From Brachionus plicatilis (lineage: Eukaryota; Rotifera; Eurotatoria; Ploima; Brachionidae), in the NCBI GenBank assembly GCA_010279815.1, contig QEOQ01000204.1, positions 1,727,006 through 1,791,005 of the forward strand: a stretch of 64,000 bases of DNA. Direction: 5' to 3'. A program made the translations under genes and the position numbers. The first letter of the stretch is position 1. Every line of letters begins with the position of its first letter. Below the pieces are notes generated by a model that did not search any database, was not told the origin of the DNA, and was given only the letters and a program-made list of their open reading frames with translations. Below are positions 1-10,989 of this stretch, one piece after another.

Positions 1-1
1 A

Positions 2-127
2 AAAGAAACATTTCAAACTGTGAATAAGCATTTAAGTGGTAAAAAAAATCCGGTAGAATGTCCACATTGTGACAATTATTTCGAAATGGGAAAGGGTTTA
101 AAATTACATATTTCAAAAAAACACTAA
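2..127 (+). CDS. C-terminal end of a C2H2 zinc-finger protein (partial)
   Basis: The reading frame is open from the window edge to a TAA at 125-127, giving 41 residues. It contains one clean C2H2 finger, C-x2-C-x12-H-x4-H (starts CPHC, ends ISKKH), placed at the very C-terminus. The 5' part lies outside the window, so the full domain content is unknown. It is followed at once by an array of GGTCACATA motifs that looks like a transposon subterminal region. The protein may therefore be host or transposon-encoded; the sequence does not decide. Confidence 0.55.
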   Translation, partial: KETFQTVNKHLSGKKNPVECPHCDNYFEMGKGLKLHISKKH

Positions 128-147
128 TTTTTTTTAGTTTCTTTATT

Positions 148-385
148 TGGTCACATAATTTAATATTTGGTCACATAACATAATAACTGGTCACATATTT
201 TTTCACTTGGTTACGTATAATTTTTTTTGGTCACATATTTTAATAAACTTTTTAATATTAATTTTTTTTTAAATCTTTGGTCACTTATTTACTGGTCACT
301 TAATAGGTGAACAGTCCTGATCACATAATTAAGTAGGAATCAATGGTCACATATTAAGTGACCAGCTGGTCACATATTGCAATAG
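148..385 (+). repeat. Array of about ten TGGTCACATA motifs
   Basis: The 10-mer TGGTCACATA and close variants (TGGTCACTTA, TGATCACATA, TTGGTTACGT) recur about every 20-35 bp, nearly all in the same orientation. Near 355-370 one inverted copy (AGTGACCA) abuts a direct copy, forming a small palindrome. Such clustered short motifs are typical of the subterminal transposase-binding repeats of DNA transposons. No terminal inverted repeat or target-site duplication was identified. Confidence 0.55.
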
Positions 386-467
386 ACCCGAATCTTTTTT
401 TTTTCAAAATAAATATTTAATAAACTTTTTCTCGTGTGTTTATCTGTCAAGTCACACTGTTAGTCCT

Positions 468-835
468 TACCCTCTCATTTTCTCATCCGGACTTGGGACC
501 GGCAACGGTATGATTGCAACTCAACAGTCAGCGGCCAAAGTTACATATGGGACGTTCATCATAAACAGCGCCACTCATCCGAGCACTTAATGGCTGCGAA
601 CTCGGCAACTATTTAGACTAGCTTGGAACCACAAACCAAGCGTATCTATATCTGGATACAAGTTTATCCAAACTAAAGACACTTTACTTTTTTCACTAAG
701 GCTCTTGCACCCAACAGACTATCATCAGCTCTAGCTTGCAAGCCTCCTCATCCCGGCCTCTATGCACCTGCGTCATTATCACCCCTCCTCTTTTTTCATC
801 CGGGCTTGGGACCGGCCATTGCAGAGTTAATAACA
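468..835. repeat. GC-richer island with a 21-bp direct repeat, probably a transposon fragment
   Basis: Base composition rises sharply against the AT-rich surroundings. The motif CTTGGGACCGGC, preceded by TCATCCGG, occurs twice (about 484-505 and 797-818), bounding roughly 300 bp. Several other GC-rich words occur between the copies (GGCTGCGAACTCGGC, CATCCCGGCCTC). No open reading frame or RNA-gene structure was recognised. The most likely explanation is a mobile-element terminus or solo element. The family is not identified. Confidence 0.4.
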
Positions 836-2190
836 ATGATTCTTTCTATTTTTTTTCATATTAACTGTTCTTTGTTTACTTAATGTTTCAAAATTTTCTA
901 AAATAAATTTTTTTTTTAAATTGAAAATATGACTGAATAATTTCTTTGATACCAGGCTATTTATACCCTGTTAAATTAGCTTAATTAAAGTGTAATAAAT
1001 GGGTAATTAATTTATTTAGTTACCAAAATTAAAAATAAAAATTTAATGAAATTTTGCTCAAAAAATCTAAAAATATGAAAATTGTCCTAATTTTAGATAA
1101 CTGGGACCGGTTCCTAACTATACTTTAATGGATAATAAAAATTTAATTGAATCCATTTCTCAAACGATTTTTGAAGAATAAAATTTTGGAATTTTGAATC
1201 CATTTGATAATTTAGCTTTGTATTCAAAAGTTGATTGATGCTCAATTTTACAACCATTTTCCCAATAAAATTAGAAATCTCTACCGACTAAAATTGACGT
1301 TCGATTACATTAGGTTACTGAAAATTACGTTAAATAACATGGCAATTATGATTTTTTTCTAGAAATACAATATAGTCCCTAATTTTCAATTGTTTTAAAG
1401 ATGTCCAAAAATTAGTTTTTTAATTTTAGGTTTTGTTCCTAAAAAAAATCAACTTTAATTTTTAATTGCTTAGCTTATTCATTTGATTTTTTAAATTTTG
1501 TATTCCAATTCATATTTTATATTATTTTTTGTCTATGTTTTTCTCAAGCATGAGCGATTAGGTTGAAAACATGAAAATAATCTTTTTTTCTATCAAAAAT
1601 TTAATTAATTAATCGAAAGTGAACAAGAAAAAAACCAAATCGAGACTTAGACCTCAGTAAATCATCAAAAACTTGATGAAATTGATTAAAAATTTTTTAA
1701 AAAGTAGAAAATATATTTTCTATTTTTTTTCTTTTAAATCAATTTTTTTATTAAACAACACTTTTACTTTTTAAGCGAATTAAAAAACTTCTATTTTAAG
1801 AAATTTATCAAAATAATGTTATTCAATCTTTTAAAAAATTTCTTGAATATATTTTAAGCTTGATAAAATAATATTTCAAATTAAATAACAAAATGTTTTA
1901 TATATCAAAGATTTAGAATATTGATTAAAAAGCCTCACTTTTTTTAGAGAAATTTTGATACCCTTTAAATGGGTAAGTAGCATTTTGAGAGAGACCTGAA
2001 AAATTACTATAATAATTTTTATATTAGTTAAATAACAATCATAAATTTTAAATATCGAAGAAAACAAATTATAAATATTGTTGATTTTTTTTTGGCTTTA
2101 TCTAAATTAAATCAACTGAAGAAAGGGTTTTAAAAAATTATTTTAATTATGCAATTATTTCAATTATTTAAAAAGGATTTTCAAGGTTAA
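836..2190. other. Intergenic AT-rich stretch, no gene seen
   Basis: Homopolymer-rich sequence with no coding-like reading frame, splice pattern or repeat strong enough to annotate. A 63-residue minus-strand frame at 1876-2067 is low-complexity and is not supported. Confidence 0.6.
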
Positions 2191-2198
2191 CTTTTTAT

Positions 2199-2249
2199 CA
2201 AAAAATTAACGTTTCTTTTAGATTCAGCCATTTTTAACCATGACAACTA
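2199..2249 (+). promoter_or_regulatory. Conserved upstream block of the CxxC gene, copy 1
   Basis: The sequence around ATTAACGTTT and ATTCAGCCATTTTT, followed by CCATGACAACTA, recurs in the same orientation and spacing upstream of the inverted copy (7058-7108). The sequence between block and ATG has largely diverged in the two copies. This is footprint-like conservation and suggests a promoter or upstream regulatory element. No specific factor is claimed. Confidence 0.45.
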
Positions 2250-2483
2250 ATATTTCTGAATCAAAAGTATGGTATAGACATGTTGCTTAATTGGTGGGAA
2301 TAATGTTAGTTTATAGATTCTGCGTGTGCTCGAAAACAAAAGACTTATTTTATGCTTTATCATTTTACGTTTGCAAAATTTCTTTTCCTATAAATACAAT
2401 GAATATTAGTCTGGATATCAATATTAATATTAATAGATATTAAATAGAAATTTATAAGTTAATAATTATTAAATCATTAAAAA

Positions 2484-2612
2484 ATGTGTTTTAAAACAAC
2501 CTGTCCAAAATGCAACAAGCCAACATGGGCTGGATGTGGAAATCATATTGAACAAGCATTGAAGGATGTTCCTCCACAAGACAGGTGTAAATGTCCAAAA
2601 AGTCGATTCTAA
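2484..2612 (+). CDS. Small conserved CxxC protein, copy 1 (42 aa)
   Basis: An intact single-exon frame runs from ATG to TAA and encodes 42 residues. It begins MCFKTTCPKCNKPTWAGCG and carries two cysteine pairs (CPKC near residues 7-10, CKC near 35-37) plus a Cys at 18 and His at 21, so a small zinc-binding fold is plausible. I recall short uncharacterised eukaryotic proteins that start MCFK and have the same Cys/Trp/Gly spacing, so this looks like a genuine tiny family rather than a chance frame. Its function is unknown. A second copy lies in inverted orientation at 6690-6818 with only about two base differences across the CDS, whereas most flanking sequence has diverged. A block of about 50 bp roughly 235 bp upstream is shared with that copy. 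Confidence 0.7.
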   Translation: MCFKTTCPKCNKPTWAGCGNHIEQALKDVPPQDRCKCPKSRF

Positions 2613-2877
2613 TTTTTTATTTATTTTATTTGCCCTGATATCATGTAATAATTTTTTCTAGTATTTAAAATTTTTGTATTCTTTAAAACTAATATTTTAT
2701 GTGATGATTCATTTTTTAAATTTTGAGTAAAAATAAATATTTTTTTTAAATTCTTATTACTTAATTTACCTAAAGGTTTTTAACTCGAACTAGCAAACTT
2801 AAAAAAATAAACACGTCTAAGTATGGATTTGGCTTGAAAAAGTAATCACATGTCTTACATGTTTATGTGTTAATAGG

Positions 2878-3085
2878 TTCTGGAAAAAAGAGGAATTGAT
2901 GAGGTAGCAAATACTCAACGAAGAAGGGTACTCGATAAATTGTAATTTATATATTTTAATTTTCTCCTTTACCTTATTTTAATCTACATTAAATTTTTTA
3001 CTTCTTTATTCCATTTTATTTTGTTTTATTTATTTTTTTTATCTGAGGGAGCTTTAGATTAAGTTGAGTAAATAAATAAATATAA
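2878..3085 (+). mobile_element. Degenerate 3' end of a LINE
   Basis: A short coding-like piece (about 2880-2944, ending ...RRRVLDKL and a stop) is followed by an AT-rich stretch. Then comes CTGAGGGAGCTTTAGATTAAG and an (AAAT)n tail at 3043-3080. The GGAGC...hairpin followed by AAATAAATAAAT matches the better preserved LINE 3' ends at 5505-5550 and 6505-6545. It is heavily 5'-truncated and clearly dead. Confidence 0.4.
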
Positions 3086-3724
3086 TATTTGACTTACATA
3101 TATAAAATTTGAACTCAAATGAAATTCGAAATGATTTGAATAAAGTTAAAATCCCGAACTTAAAAAATATTAAAATTAATGATTTATGTATGACACATAT
3201 TTATTTCTTTGTTATCGTAAACCAGCCGGTGTTGTGAATATATATTACAGCATCGTCACCAATCTTCGTTTAATTTGTAAATAAATTCAAATTATTTACT
3301 TTTTATTTTCAAATCATAATTAAAAAAAATTGAAAAACTTTTTTCAAATAGAAATTATTAATTGCGCACTTTTTTCCAAAATCTTTAATTTTATCCCCAC
3401 AAAATTTTTATTTTTTAGCACGCATCATAAGCTTGAAAGTCAATAAATAATCAAATATCCCTATTTTTAAAAGACTGCATAGCATTTAATTTTTTTTTTA
3501 ACATATTAAAAGACGACTTTATTAGTTCTCATACACCAAATTTTTAATAAAATACCCCAAATTTTTTATTTTTTACCCCAAATTTATTAGAATATAACAC
3601 CAAAAACAAAATAAAAAAATAAAAATATAAAATGACACTATTTTTTTCACATTATCACCTAATTTAATAGAAATACACCAAATTTATTAAAAAAAAAATT
3701 TTTATTCATTTTTACCACAAAAAT
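3086..3724. other. AT-rich spacer, no gene seen
   Basis: Long A/T runs with repeated CACCAAATTT / CCCCAAATTT words around 3535-3690. Nothing coding is visible. It lies just past the stop of the minus-strand transposase fragment and could be its non-coding flank. Confidence 0.5.
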
Positions 3725-4387
3725 TTAAATTTTTCCACATTTGTTTGAGCAAGCCCAATATCTTCTTTTAATCATTTTTGCACCACATTTATCACGCAAC
3801 TTTTCTTCAGCTTGTATGTTTGAAACAATTCTCGGTCTTTTGGATACATTTTCTTCAATTGGATTACTTGCATCATCATCATCTGAATCGATGCCTTTTG
3901 GTGCTAAATTTGATGATTGAGTCTCTTTCGGTTGATGTTCCAGGGCTCCAGCTGTACCTTTTGGTTGTCCTCTTTTTCTATTAGCTTGTATCGGTAAATC
4001 CATCCCAACTGAGTCAAAACTACACTTTTTTTTACGTGCGGCAATTGTAGTTATATGATAACATTTATAATGTTTCAACCAATACCAGCAATTGCAGATA
4101 CTCATAGTCCAACTGTTTTCATTGTATTTTACTTTTATTATACTGAAAATCGACGAAATCATTTGTTCGAACGAAGTCCAACTTTGATCACTTAATGAAC
4201 GATTGTATTGTTTACATTGTTCTTTTGTGATATCAGTGTTGTCATCGCCAGTCAAATAATAGCAATTATCATCTTTCAAATGTATAATTGTTTCAATTTT
4301 TGAATTCTTCCAAAGATTCACAGTCTTCAACAAAATCGTAGGCTTTAGCTTTGCTTCGTTTGGTTTTTGGGAATTCTTCAGCGTCAT
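3725..4387 (-). mobile_element. MULE-type transposase C-terminal fragment with SWIM zinc finger
   Basis: A 220-residue frame on the minus strand. Near residues 97-112 it carries the SWIM signature C-x-C-x(n)-C-x-H (CNCWYWLKHYKCYH), the domain that follows the catalytic core in Mutator-like (MULE) transposases. After it come a basic RKRGQPKG stretch, an acidic Asp run and a Cys-rich tail (DKCG...CSNKCGK), as in many animal MULE proteins. The catalytic DDE core is absent. The upstream direction runs into the assembly gap at 4507-5474, so the missing part may lie in the gap or be lost. It is best treated as a transposon fragment rather than a host gene. Confidence 0.6.
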
Positions 4388-4506
4388 TCACGGACAAGGT
4401 TGATTAAAACATATAAAATGTGAATAAAACATAAAAAAAGAGAACGTAGCATAAAAATAAATTTATTTTCCATAAAAGTGAATCAAAACATAAAATAATT
4501 TCTAAT

Positions 4507-5474
4507 NNNNNNNNNNNNNNNNNNNNNNNNNNNNNNNNNNNNNNNNNNNNNNNNNNNNNNNNNNNNNNNNNNNNNNNNNNNNNNNNNNNNNNNNNNNNNN
4601 NNNNNNNNNNNNNNNNNNNNNNNNNNNNNNNNNNNNNNNNNNNNNNNNNNNNNNNNNNNNNNNNNNNNNNNNNNNNNNNNNNNNNNNNNNNNNNNNNNNN
4701 NNNNNNNNNNNNNNNNNNNNNNNNNNNNNNNNNNNNNNNNNNNNNNNNNNNNNNNNNNNNNNNNNNNNNNNNNNNNNNNNNNNNNNNNNNNNNNNNNNNN
4801 NNNNNNNNNNNNNNNNNNNNNNNNNNNNNNNNNNNNNNNNNNNNNNNNNNNNNNNNNNNNNNNNNNNNNNNNNNNNNNNNNNNNNNNNNNNNNNNNNNNN
4901 NNNNNNNNNNNNNNNNNNNNNNNNNNNNNNNNNNNNNNNNNNNNNNNNNNNNNNNNNNNNNNNNNNNNNNNNNNNNNNNNNNNNNNNNNNNNNNNNNNNN
5001 NNNNNNNNNNNNNNNNNNNNNNNNNNNNNNNNNNNNNNNNNNNNNNNNNNNNNNNNNNNNNNNNNNNNNNNNNNNNNNNNNNNNNNNNNNNNNNNNNNNN
5101 NNNNNNNNNNNNNNNNNNNNNNNNNNNNNNNNNNNNNNNNNNNNNNNNNNNNNNNNNNNNNNNNNNNNNNNNNNNNNNNNNNNNNNNNNNNNNNNNNNNN
5201 NNNNNNNNNNNNNNNNNNNNNNNNNNNNNNNNNNNNNNNNNNNNNNNNNNNNNNNNNNNNNNNNNNNNNNNNNNNNNNNNNNNNNNNNNNNNNNNNNNNN
5301 NNNNNNNNNNNNNNNNNNNNNNNNNNNNNNNNNNNNNNNNNNNNNNNNNNNNNNNNNNNNNNNNNNNNNNNNNNNNNNNNNNNNNNNNNNNNNNNNNNNN
5401 NNNNNNNNNNNNNNNNNNNNNNNNNNNNNNNNNNNNNNNNNNNNNNNNNNNNNNNNNNNNNNNNNNNNNNNNNN
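4507..5474. other. Assembly gap (968 N)
   Basis: Unresolved bases. The gap sits between a MULE transposase fragment and a LINE 3' tail, so repeats are the likely cause of the break. It also lies between the two inverted copies of the CxxC gene. Confidence 0.99.
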
Positions 5475-5555
5475 TTTCATTTTATTTATTTTTTTGATTT
5501 TTTACTGAAGGAGCTTAAGCTCGGTACAGTTAACAAATAAATAAATAAATAAAAT
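5475..5555 (+). mobile_element. 3' tail of a LINE emerging from the gap
   Basis: The piece TGAAGGAGCTTAAGCTCGGT forms a small hairpin (GAGCTTAAGCTC). It is followed by ACAG and (AAAT)n. The same tail ends the LINE relic at 6505-6545. The body of this copy is in the gap. Confidence 0.6.
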
Positions 5556-6545
5556 TATAAATGACATACCAAAAAGAAACAAAGTAAATTGGCAATACTC
5601 TTTTCTTTTGCAGATGATTTGGCTACTTTTTTTATTGTTAAAAAGATAGGAATCTTGAAAACATGATTAATAAATACGTAAAAAAAGTTCAAAGATGTAA
5701 TTTTTAATTGCGCTTTTGAAATGGAAAATGAAAATTTATATTAAAAAGTCATGTTACATGATCTTTGAGAAAAAATAAAAGTTAAAATCAATCTTGACTT
5801 TAAAATTAATAGTAACAATCTAAATAATGAAGAAAAAGTCAAATTCATAGGAATCACATTAGTCTTAAAACTTACATTTAGTCCAATGGTGGATGAATTA
5901 AAAGAGCGCTGTAATTCAAGGATTAATATAATAAAATATCTCTCAAATAGGAAATGGGGTCTAAAACCAAAAACATTAGGTAATCTTTACAATCATTGAT
6001 AGGATCAATCTTGGACTATTCTTTTCCTTGTTTAAATTCATTCTCAGAGACTAACATCAAAAAAATACAAGTTTTTAAAAATTCAGCAGCTCAATCTATT
6101 TTGAAGCTGAAATATGATACCCCCATTCCAATATCATGCACCAAGAGACCTTCAATAAACTTAAACTATTCACAGTTTCAAATCGACTTTTTGAGTTGAG
6201 TGAGAGATATGTTGAGTAATTCTGTTCCACTAGTCGTCAGAATAATGGAAGAAAAAAGAGAAGGTTTCGAATCAAGATATATTGAATACCCAACTCCGTT
6301 GTGTAATTGCTACAAAGTAACTTCTTCTTTTTTTCCTGACTATCAAAAACTATCAAAAATTAAAGCATGTCTAACCTCTAGCTATTTCAACATATCGTTT
6401 TTAATTTTCTTTTTATTACTTAGACTTATTTATCCTTTTTATTGTTATTTTATAATCTTATTTAACTTTATTTCAATTAATTTTTTTTATTTTTTGTTTT
6501 TACTCTGAAGGAGCATTAGCTCGGTACAGATAAACAAACAATTAA
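5556..6545 (+). mobile_element. LINE reverse-transcriptase relic with 3' tail
   Basis: The plus strand, read across several frameshifts and stops, shows the catalytic-loop motif FADDLAT near 5610-5640. Next comes a thumb-like stretch (LKERCNSRINIIKYLSNRKWG near 5900-5960), then SIIDYSFP-like and SETNIKKIQVFKNSA segments (6000-6100), and a C-terminal region with RYIEYPTPLCNCYK (about 6270-6320). These are typical of the end of an animal non-LTR RT ORF2. The element closes with TGAAGGAGCATTAGCTCGGT and an A-rich tail. Frames are broken, so the copy is inactive. It lies directly after another LINE tail, suggesting nested or tandem insertion. Confidence 0.75.
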
Positions 6546-6689
6546 ATTATCTGGACTTTAAGTATCTTTGAAAATTGAATTCAGATTTGAAAAAATTACT
6601 ATCAGGATTTAAATTGAAATAAACATAAAATAAAAATTTTATTATAACATTGGATAAATTGAATAAGTTAGGAAGTCTGAGAAAAATTT

Positions 6690-6818
6690 TCAAAATCGAC
6701 TTTTTGGACATTTACACCTGTCTTGTGGAGGAACATCCTTCAATGCTTGTTCAATATGATTTCCACATCCAGCCCATGTTGGCTTGTTGCATTTTGGACA
6801 GGTTGTTTTAAAACACAT
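6690..6818 (-). CDS. Small conserved CxxC protein, copy 2 (42 aa)
   Basis: An intact frame on the minus strand (start codon at 6816-6818, TGA at 6690-6692) encodes the same 42-residue protein as 2484-2612. I see differences only at the final codon and the stop (TTCTAA against TTTTGA). The Cys pattern (CPKC, GCG, CKC) is identical. The 3' flank and most of the 5' flank differ from copy 1, so this is not simply a fresh large inverted duplication. Either the CDS was homogenised by gene conversion or it is under very strong constraint. Its function is unknown. Confidence 0.68.
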   Translation of the reverse strand: MCFKTTCPKCNKPTWAGCGNHIEQALKDVPPQDRCKCPKSRF

Positions 6819-7057
6819 TCTTATTTATTTATTGACTTTGACTAATTTTTTTTCTCTGAAGCCTTTCAAATTTTATTTTCAATTCTAAACTCAAGTTAAC
6901 TATTTTATAATCGAAAATTTTTGGCGAATATATAATGATAAAGCAAAATAATTTTTCTTTTTAAAATATACTCAAACCACACAAAAAAATCAATACTCTT
7001 AAGCTGTTCTTATTAATTATATAACTTGCCTGTGCAATTAAATTCAATCAGGAAAAA

Positions 7058-7108
7058 TAGTTGTCATGGAAAAAATGGCTGAATTTTAAAGAAAACGTTA
7101 ATTTTTGT
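7058..7108 (-). promoter_or_regulatory. Conserved upstream block of the CxxC gene, copy 2
   Basis: The reverse complement reads ATTAACGTTTTCTTT, then ATTCAGCCATTTTTT, then CCATGACAACTA, matching 2199-2249. It lies about 240 bp from its ATG, compared with 235 bp for copy 1. Conserved sequence plus conserved spacing inside a diverged flank is the evidence for function. Confidence 0.45.
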
Positions 7109-7222
7109 AAAAAATTTACATTTTAATTTTTATTTCAATATTTTTAATTGTTAATTGCACAATTTACTTTAAAAATAATTAAATAAACATTTTTTTTTAC
7201 AATTGACTAACGAATAAAAAAA

Positions 7223-9842
7223 CTATTTTGAACAAAGTTCACATTTCCAGTCTCCGTCAGGTGCCTCTTGCATCGGCGGCTTTAAGCAATACATGTGAAA
7301 GCCTCGATCACATTCATCACAAAATAAAAGCTTGTCATCATTCTCGGAACTTCCACAATGAGTACATCCTAAAATACACAAATTACATAAAAAATAATCC
7401 AGTTTAGTAATTTTTTACTTTTGCATTCAATGCATTGCCAGTCGTATTTTTTAACCGATTCAAGCATATTTTTAGGAAAGTTGAGACAAGTGGGATGAAA
7501 ATTTTTTAGGCAATCATGACATGAAATGAGTTTTTCAGCTTGATGCATTCTGTTCTCATGCTCGTTTCCATAGCATATGCCACATCGGGCTACTTGACCA
7601 TTTTTCGGCTGGCTAATCGAGTTGGCCTGAGATGCACTAGAAGTAGAGTTCACATCATCATTTGCCGATTCAAATATAGAGTTTGTGGTATTTTCATCTG
7701 GCGGTAATGATTCAGCTTTTATGACATGATGTCCATTTGCATGGCCATTAGAGACTTTTTTTCCATGGGCTTTTTGAATATGAGAAACAAGACCAGATTT
7801 TGTCTTGTATCTTACTCCACAGCGATCACAGTCAAAATGCTTTTCAGTGCCAAGTCCATTTGTGTCATTTTTCTTTCTTTTTTGCTAGAGAAAATAAAAA
7901 AAACTTAAAAAATGAAAAATTTTAAAATTTTAAAATATTTAGAAACTGTAAAGATTATTTTTTACTGTAAAGATTATCCTTGAAATACTAAATAATTAGA
8001 AAGTCTATAACACAAATGGATAACAAAATTGAATAAGAAATAAAATGTGTTTTTAAATATTAGTTAGAATTAAAAATACTTTATTTCGAAAAAAAAACTA
8101 GACATAAGAATCTTGATTTTTATTTTTGGTATGAATTTGATTACATTTGAATTGCTAGAATTTCTTCAAATTTAAACAGTAATTAAAATAAAATTATAGT
8201 TTTTTTTTAGTGTAGTTTGGGTAAATCTAAGATGGACTCTTTTTAAAAAAAAGAATTTGGCTTTTAATCATCTTAAAAAGTAAATCTACTTCTATTAAAA
8301 AAAGCTTAGAGAAAAATTGAAAAGTATTTTTTTCAATTATTTCCATTTGTGTCATTTTTGTTGAAGTGATAAAAATAATGCAAAAATTTTAAATATTTTT
8401 TAAATAGTATTAAACAAAACATTTTTATTCATTCATATTAGAAAAAAAATTAAATTTTAAAATTTCATTTTCTGCTATCTTAAAAAATAACCAAAATTTA
8501 CACTTCTGATACAAAAATAAAACCTATGATGAATTTTTTTATGGATGTAGAGTTATTGAAAACTTAATTCATCCAAGTGTTTTTATTCCAAAGAAAAGTT
8601 ATAGTAAAAAATAAAATAAAAAATACGGTAAAGAAGACATTAGAATTTTTATAACCATTTTTAGATTAATTGAGATCACTTACTATCTGTTTAAAAATAA
8701 AGTAATAAAAATTGAATATTTTTTATACAATTTTTATTAGCTTTTAAAATTTTTTAGCAGCAGAAAATGAAATTTAAAATCAGATTTTTGAAAATCGTAT
8801 TACTTTTCTTTTAAAACAACTGAAATTGTATTTAACTAAAAAAACATAATTTTTGAGAATAACAATTTTTTTAAATACCATTATTACAGTTTTTTATATT
8901 TAGAGTAAAATATGAGATAAATCTCGAAATTCAATTTTTTTTTAAATATTCTTTTTATCGATCCAAACATAAAAATGTTGCTGGATTAAATTAATAAAAG
9001 TCAAAAACTCTAAAGGTAAATATTGAAAAATCATTTACAATTAAACTGTAGATTTTCTTTTAAATAAATGAAAAAAAAATTATATAAATTTCATAATGCT
9101 AAATATATTAATTTCGTTAACTAGAAAAATTAATCCTAGTAGCTCTAATAATTATGAGTATTTAATGGAAATATTTTTTAGAATTTTTTTTCGTTACTCG
9201 TTTCTTTTTGCGCTTGTCGTCATAGTCATTGTCCTCAGAATCTTGGTCTGGATCTTCAAAGTTTTCAAAAGAATCTTCATGAAAGTGAGCTATTGAATTG
9301 GACTGACCATGATGACTGGAATCATCCTCATAATCGTTTGACACCGATGATTGCTTTAAAAAATTGAGATGATGCATGGATGAATTTGACGAAGATTGGT
9401 GCTGAACAAACGCACCAGAATCCATAGAATTACTATTTTCATCCGCATGGCCATTTGATGACACTCGATAAATTGCATTAGGAAATAAACTCGTGTCCAT
9501 TGGGTCTATATTTAATCTTCTTTTTTTGAACCACTTTTTATTCGGGTAAAAATAGACATAATGGTCTTTGTTGCTCATCTGACAATCTTCCATATGGTCC
9601 AACTCTCTTCGTTGGTACTCCATCAACCACATCATGCTATTAGCCTGGGCAACACGCGTTTGACTATCAATAAATGGCACGCGCAGTTTCCTGTCCCAAA
9701 TTAAACGCTTGTTAAATGATCGGGTGGCTTGGATCGCTTCCTGATACATTTTGTCTCCCCCTTTGAGTTTACTGATAGAAGTAGATGATACTGTATTGCT
9801 TGATGAATCGTTTGCGCTGAATTCTGTTCTGGGTTTAGGCAT
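7223..9842 (-). CDS. DPF: d4-family (DPF/requiem) double-PHD chromatin protein
   Basis: Three exons join in frame to 418 residues: 9198-9842, 7419-7884 and 7223-7368, with introns of 1313 bp and 50 bp. Residues 30-110 are the N-terminal requiem/DPF domain ([28 protein letters not shown]). An acidic Ser-rich linker and a basic KRKKKR run follow. Then come one C2H2 finger ([20 protein letters not shown]) and two tandem PHD fingers, the first CGICYG...[12 protein letters not shown]...WQCIEC and the second CTHCGS...[12 protein letters not shown]...CELC. This order is diagnostic of the d4 family, known as BAF/SWI-SNF complex subunits that read acetylated histone H3 tails. Metal ligands look complete in both PHD fingers. 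No upstream in-frame start was evident beyond the chosen ATG. Vertebrates have several paralogues, so DPF1/2/3 cannot be assigned. Confidence 0.92.
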
Positions 9843-10985
9843 TTTAAATGTATACTCTTAAAGCTAACAAAGTCTTTATATAAAAATATTTAAATTTAGA
9901 TTTAAAAGTTTAGAAGTTTTCTAATTGTAGAGAATTAAGATGAGATTGAAAGTAAAATAAAGAGTTTAGTGAAAAATTTTATTAACATAAATTATAGACT
10001 TCAATTTAGACAAATGGCCAAAAAAATAAGCAAAATTATTATATTTTGGTTTAAAATGGGCATTTCAAAGATTATGCTAATGTTTATTTAGTTTATGGAT
10101 TTTTGTTTTATAATATATTATTCTTGTTTTAAAAAAATGGAAGCTTAAACAAGCAATTGATGTTATTATTTTGAAATTTTTTTCTTAAAAATGAATACTG
10201 TAAATATATCTAAAAGACATGCAAAAAAAATATCTTAATATTATTATTTTAATTTTAAAATACTGAAGTGTCCGAGTATTTAAATTTTGAAGGAGATTTA
10301 AATTTACTCAATTAAATTTAGAAAATCTTTATTAATCTTTAATAAAAAATTTTTATAAAATGCTATAAAATCACGGTGCAAACTGAAATCAATTTGATGT
10401 ATTGTAAATAATTACTAATACTTACTACGCCAGGTTTCTGGTATATAAATATATCCAATATATTAATATATTGTACATTTATGTGACTTGTTCTGTAAAG
10501 ATCAAGTAAATTGTAAATACTATAAAGATATTTTATACGATGTGCTGAATAAATCATCAACTTAAATAATTTAATCTTAGCTTTAATTTTCTTTGTTAAG
10601 TCGCCTATGAGGTGCAGTATAAATTATAAAATAAATAATAAATAAATAATAATAAGCCTAGTGACTATCACTCGGTTACAACTCATGGTTTTTTCTATTT
10701 AAATTCATTAGAATCCTTCGGCTTTTATCGAAAAATAATCACAGACCCTATGAAAGATAATTTCTGCTATAGATAAGTTGTTTTTTTTTTCTACGATGTG
10801 GTGTCATGGGTTCAAAGATTGACCAGGCAGGAATAAAATCTGATTTAATTGATCATTTTTATTCGCACCTACGTCATTCCATCATAAAACAAAAGTTTGA
10901 TCATAGTGAATTTAATGATAAACTGATAAAGAAGATGATATTTTCAAGTATTTTCTATTATATCTCATTTTTTTTTTAATTTCAG
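9843..10985. other. AT-rich intergenic region upstream of the DPF gene
   Basis: It should contain the promoter of the minus-strand DPF gene, but no convincing element stands out. An AAATAA-type microsatellite lies at about 10624-10655. No coding region was recognised. Confidence 0.5.
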
Positions 10986-10989
10986 GAAT

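Noticed and set aside
148..385. GGTCA words as nuclear-receptor response elements
   Set aside because: The motif is extended (TGGTCACATA), irregularly spaced and next to a possible transposon protein, so subterminal transposon repeats explain it better.
4404..5480. 358-residue frame spanning the gap
   Set aside because: Almost entirely N; only a short AT-rich tail is real sequence.
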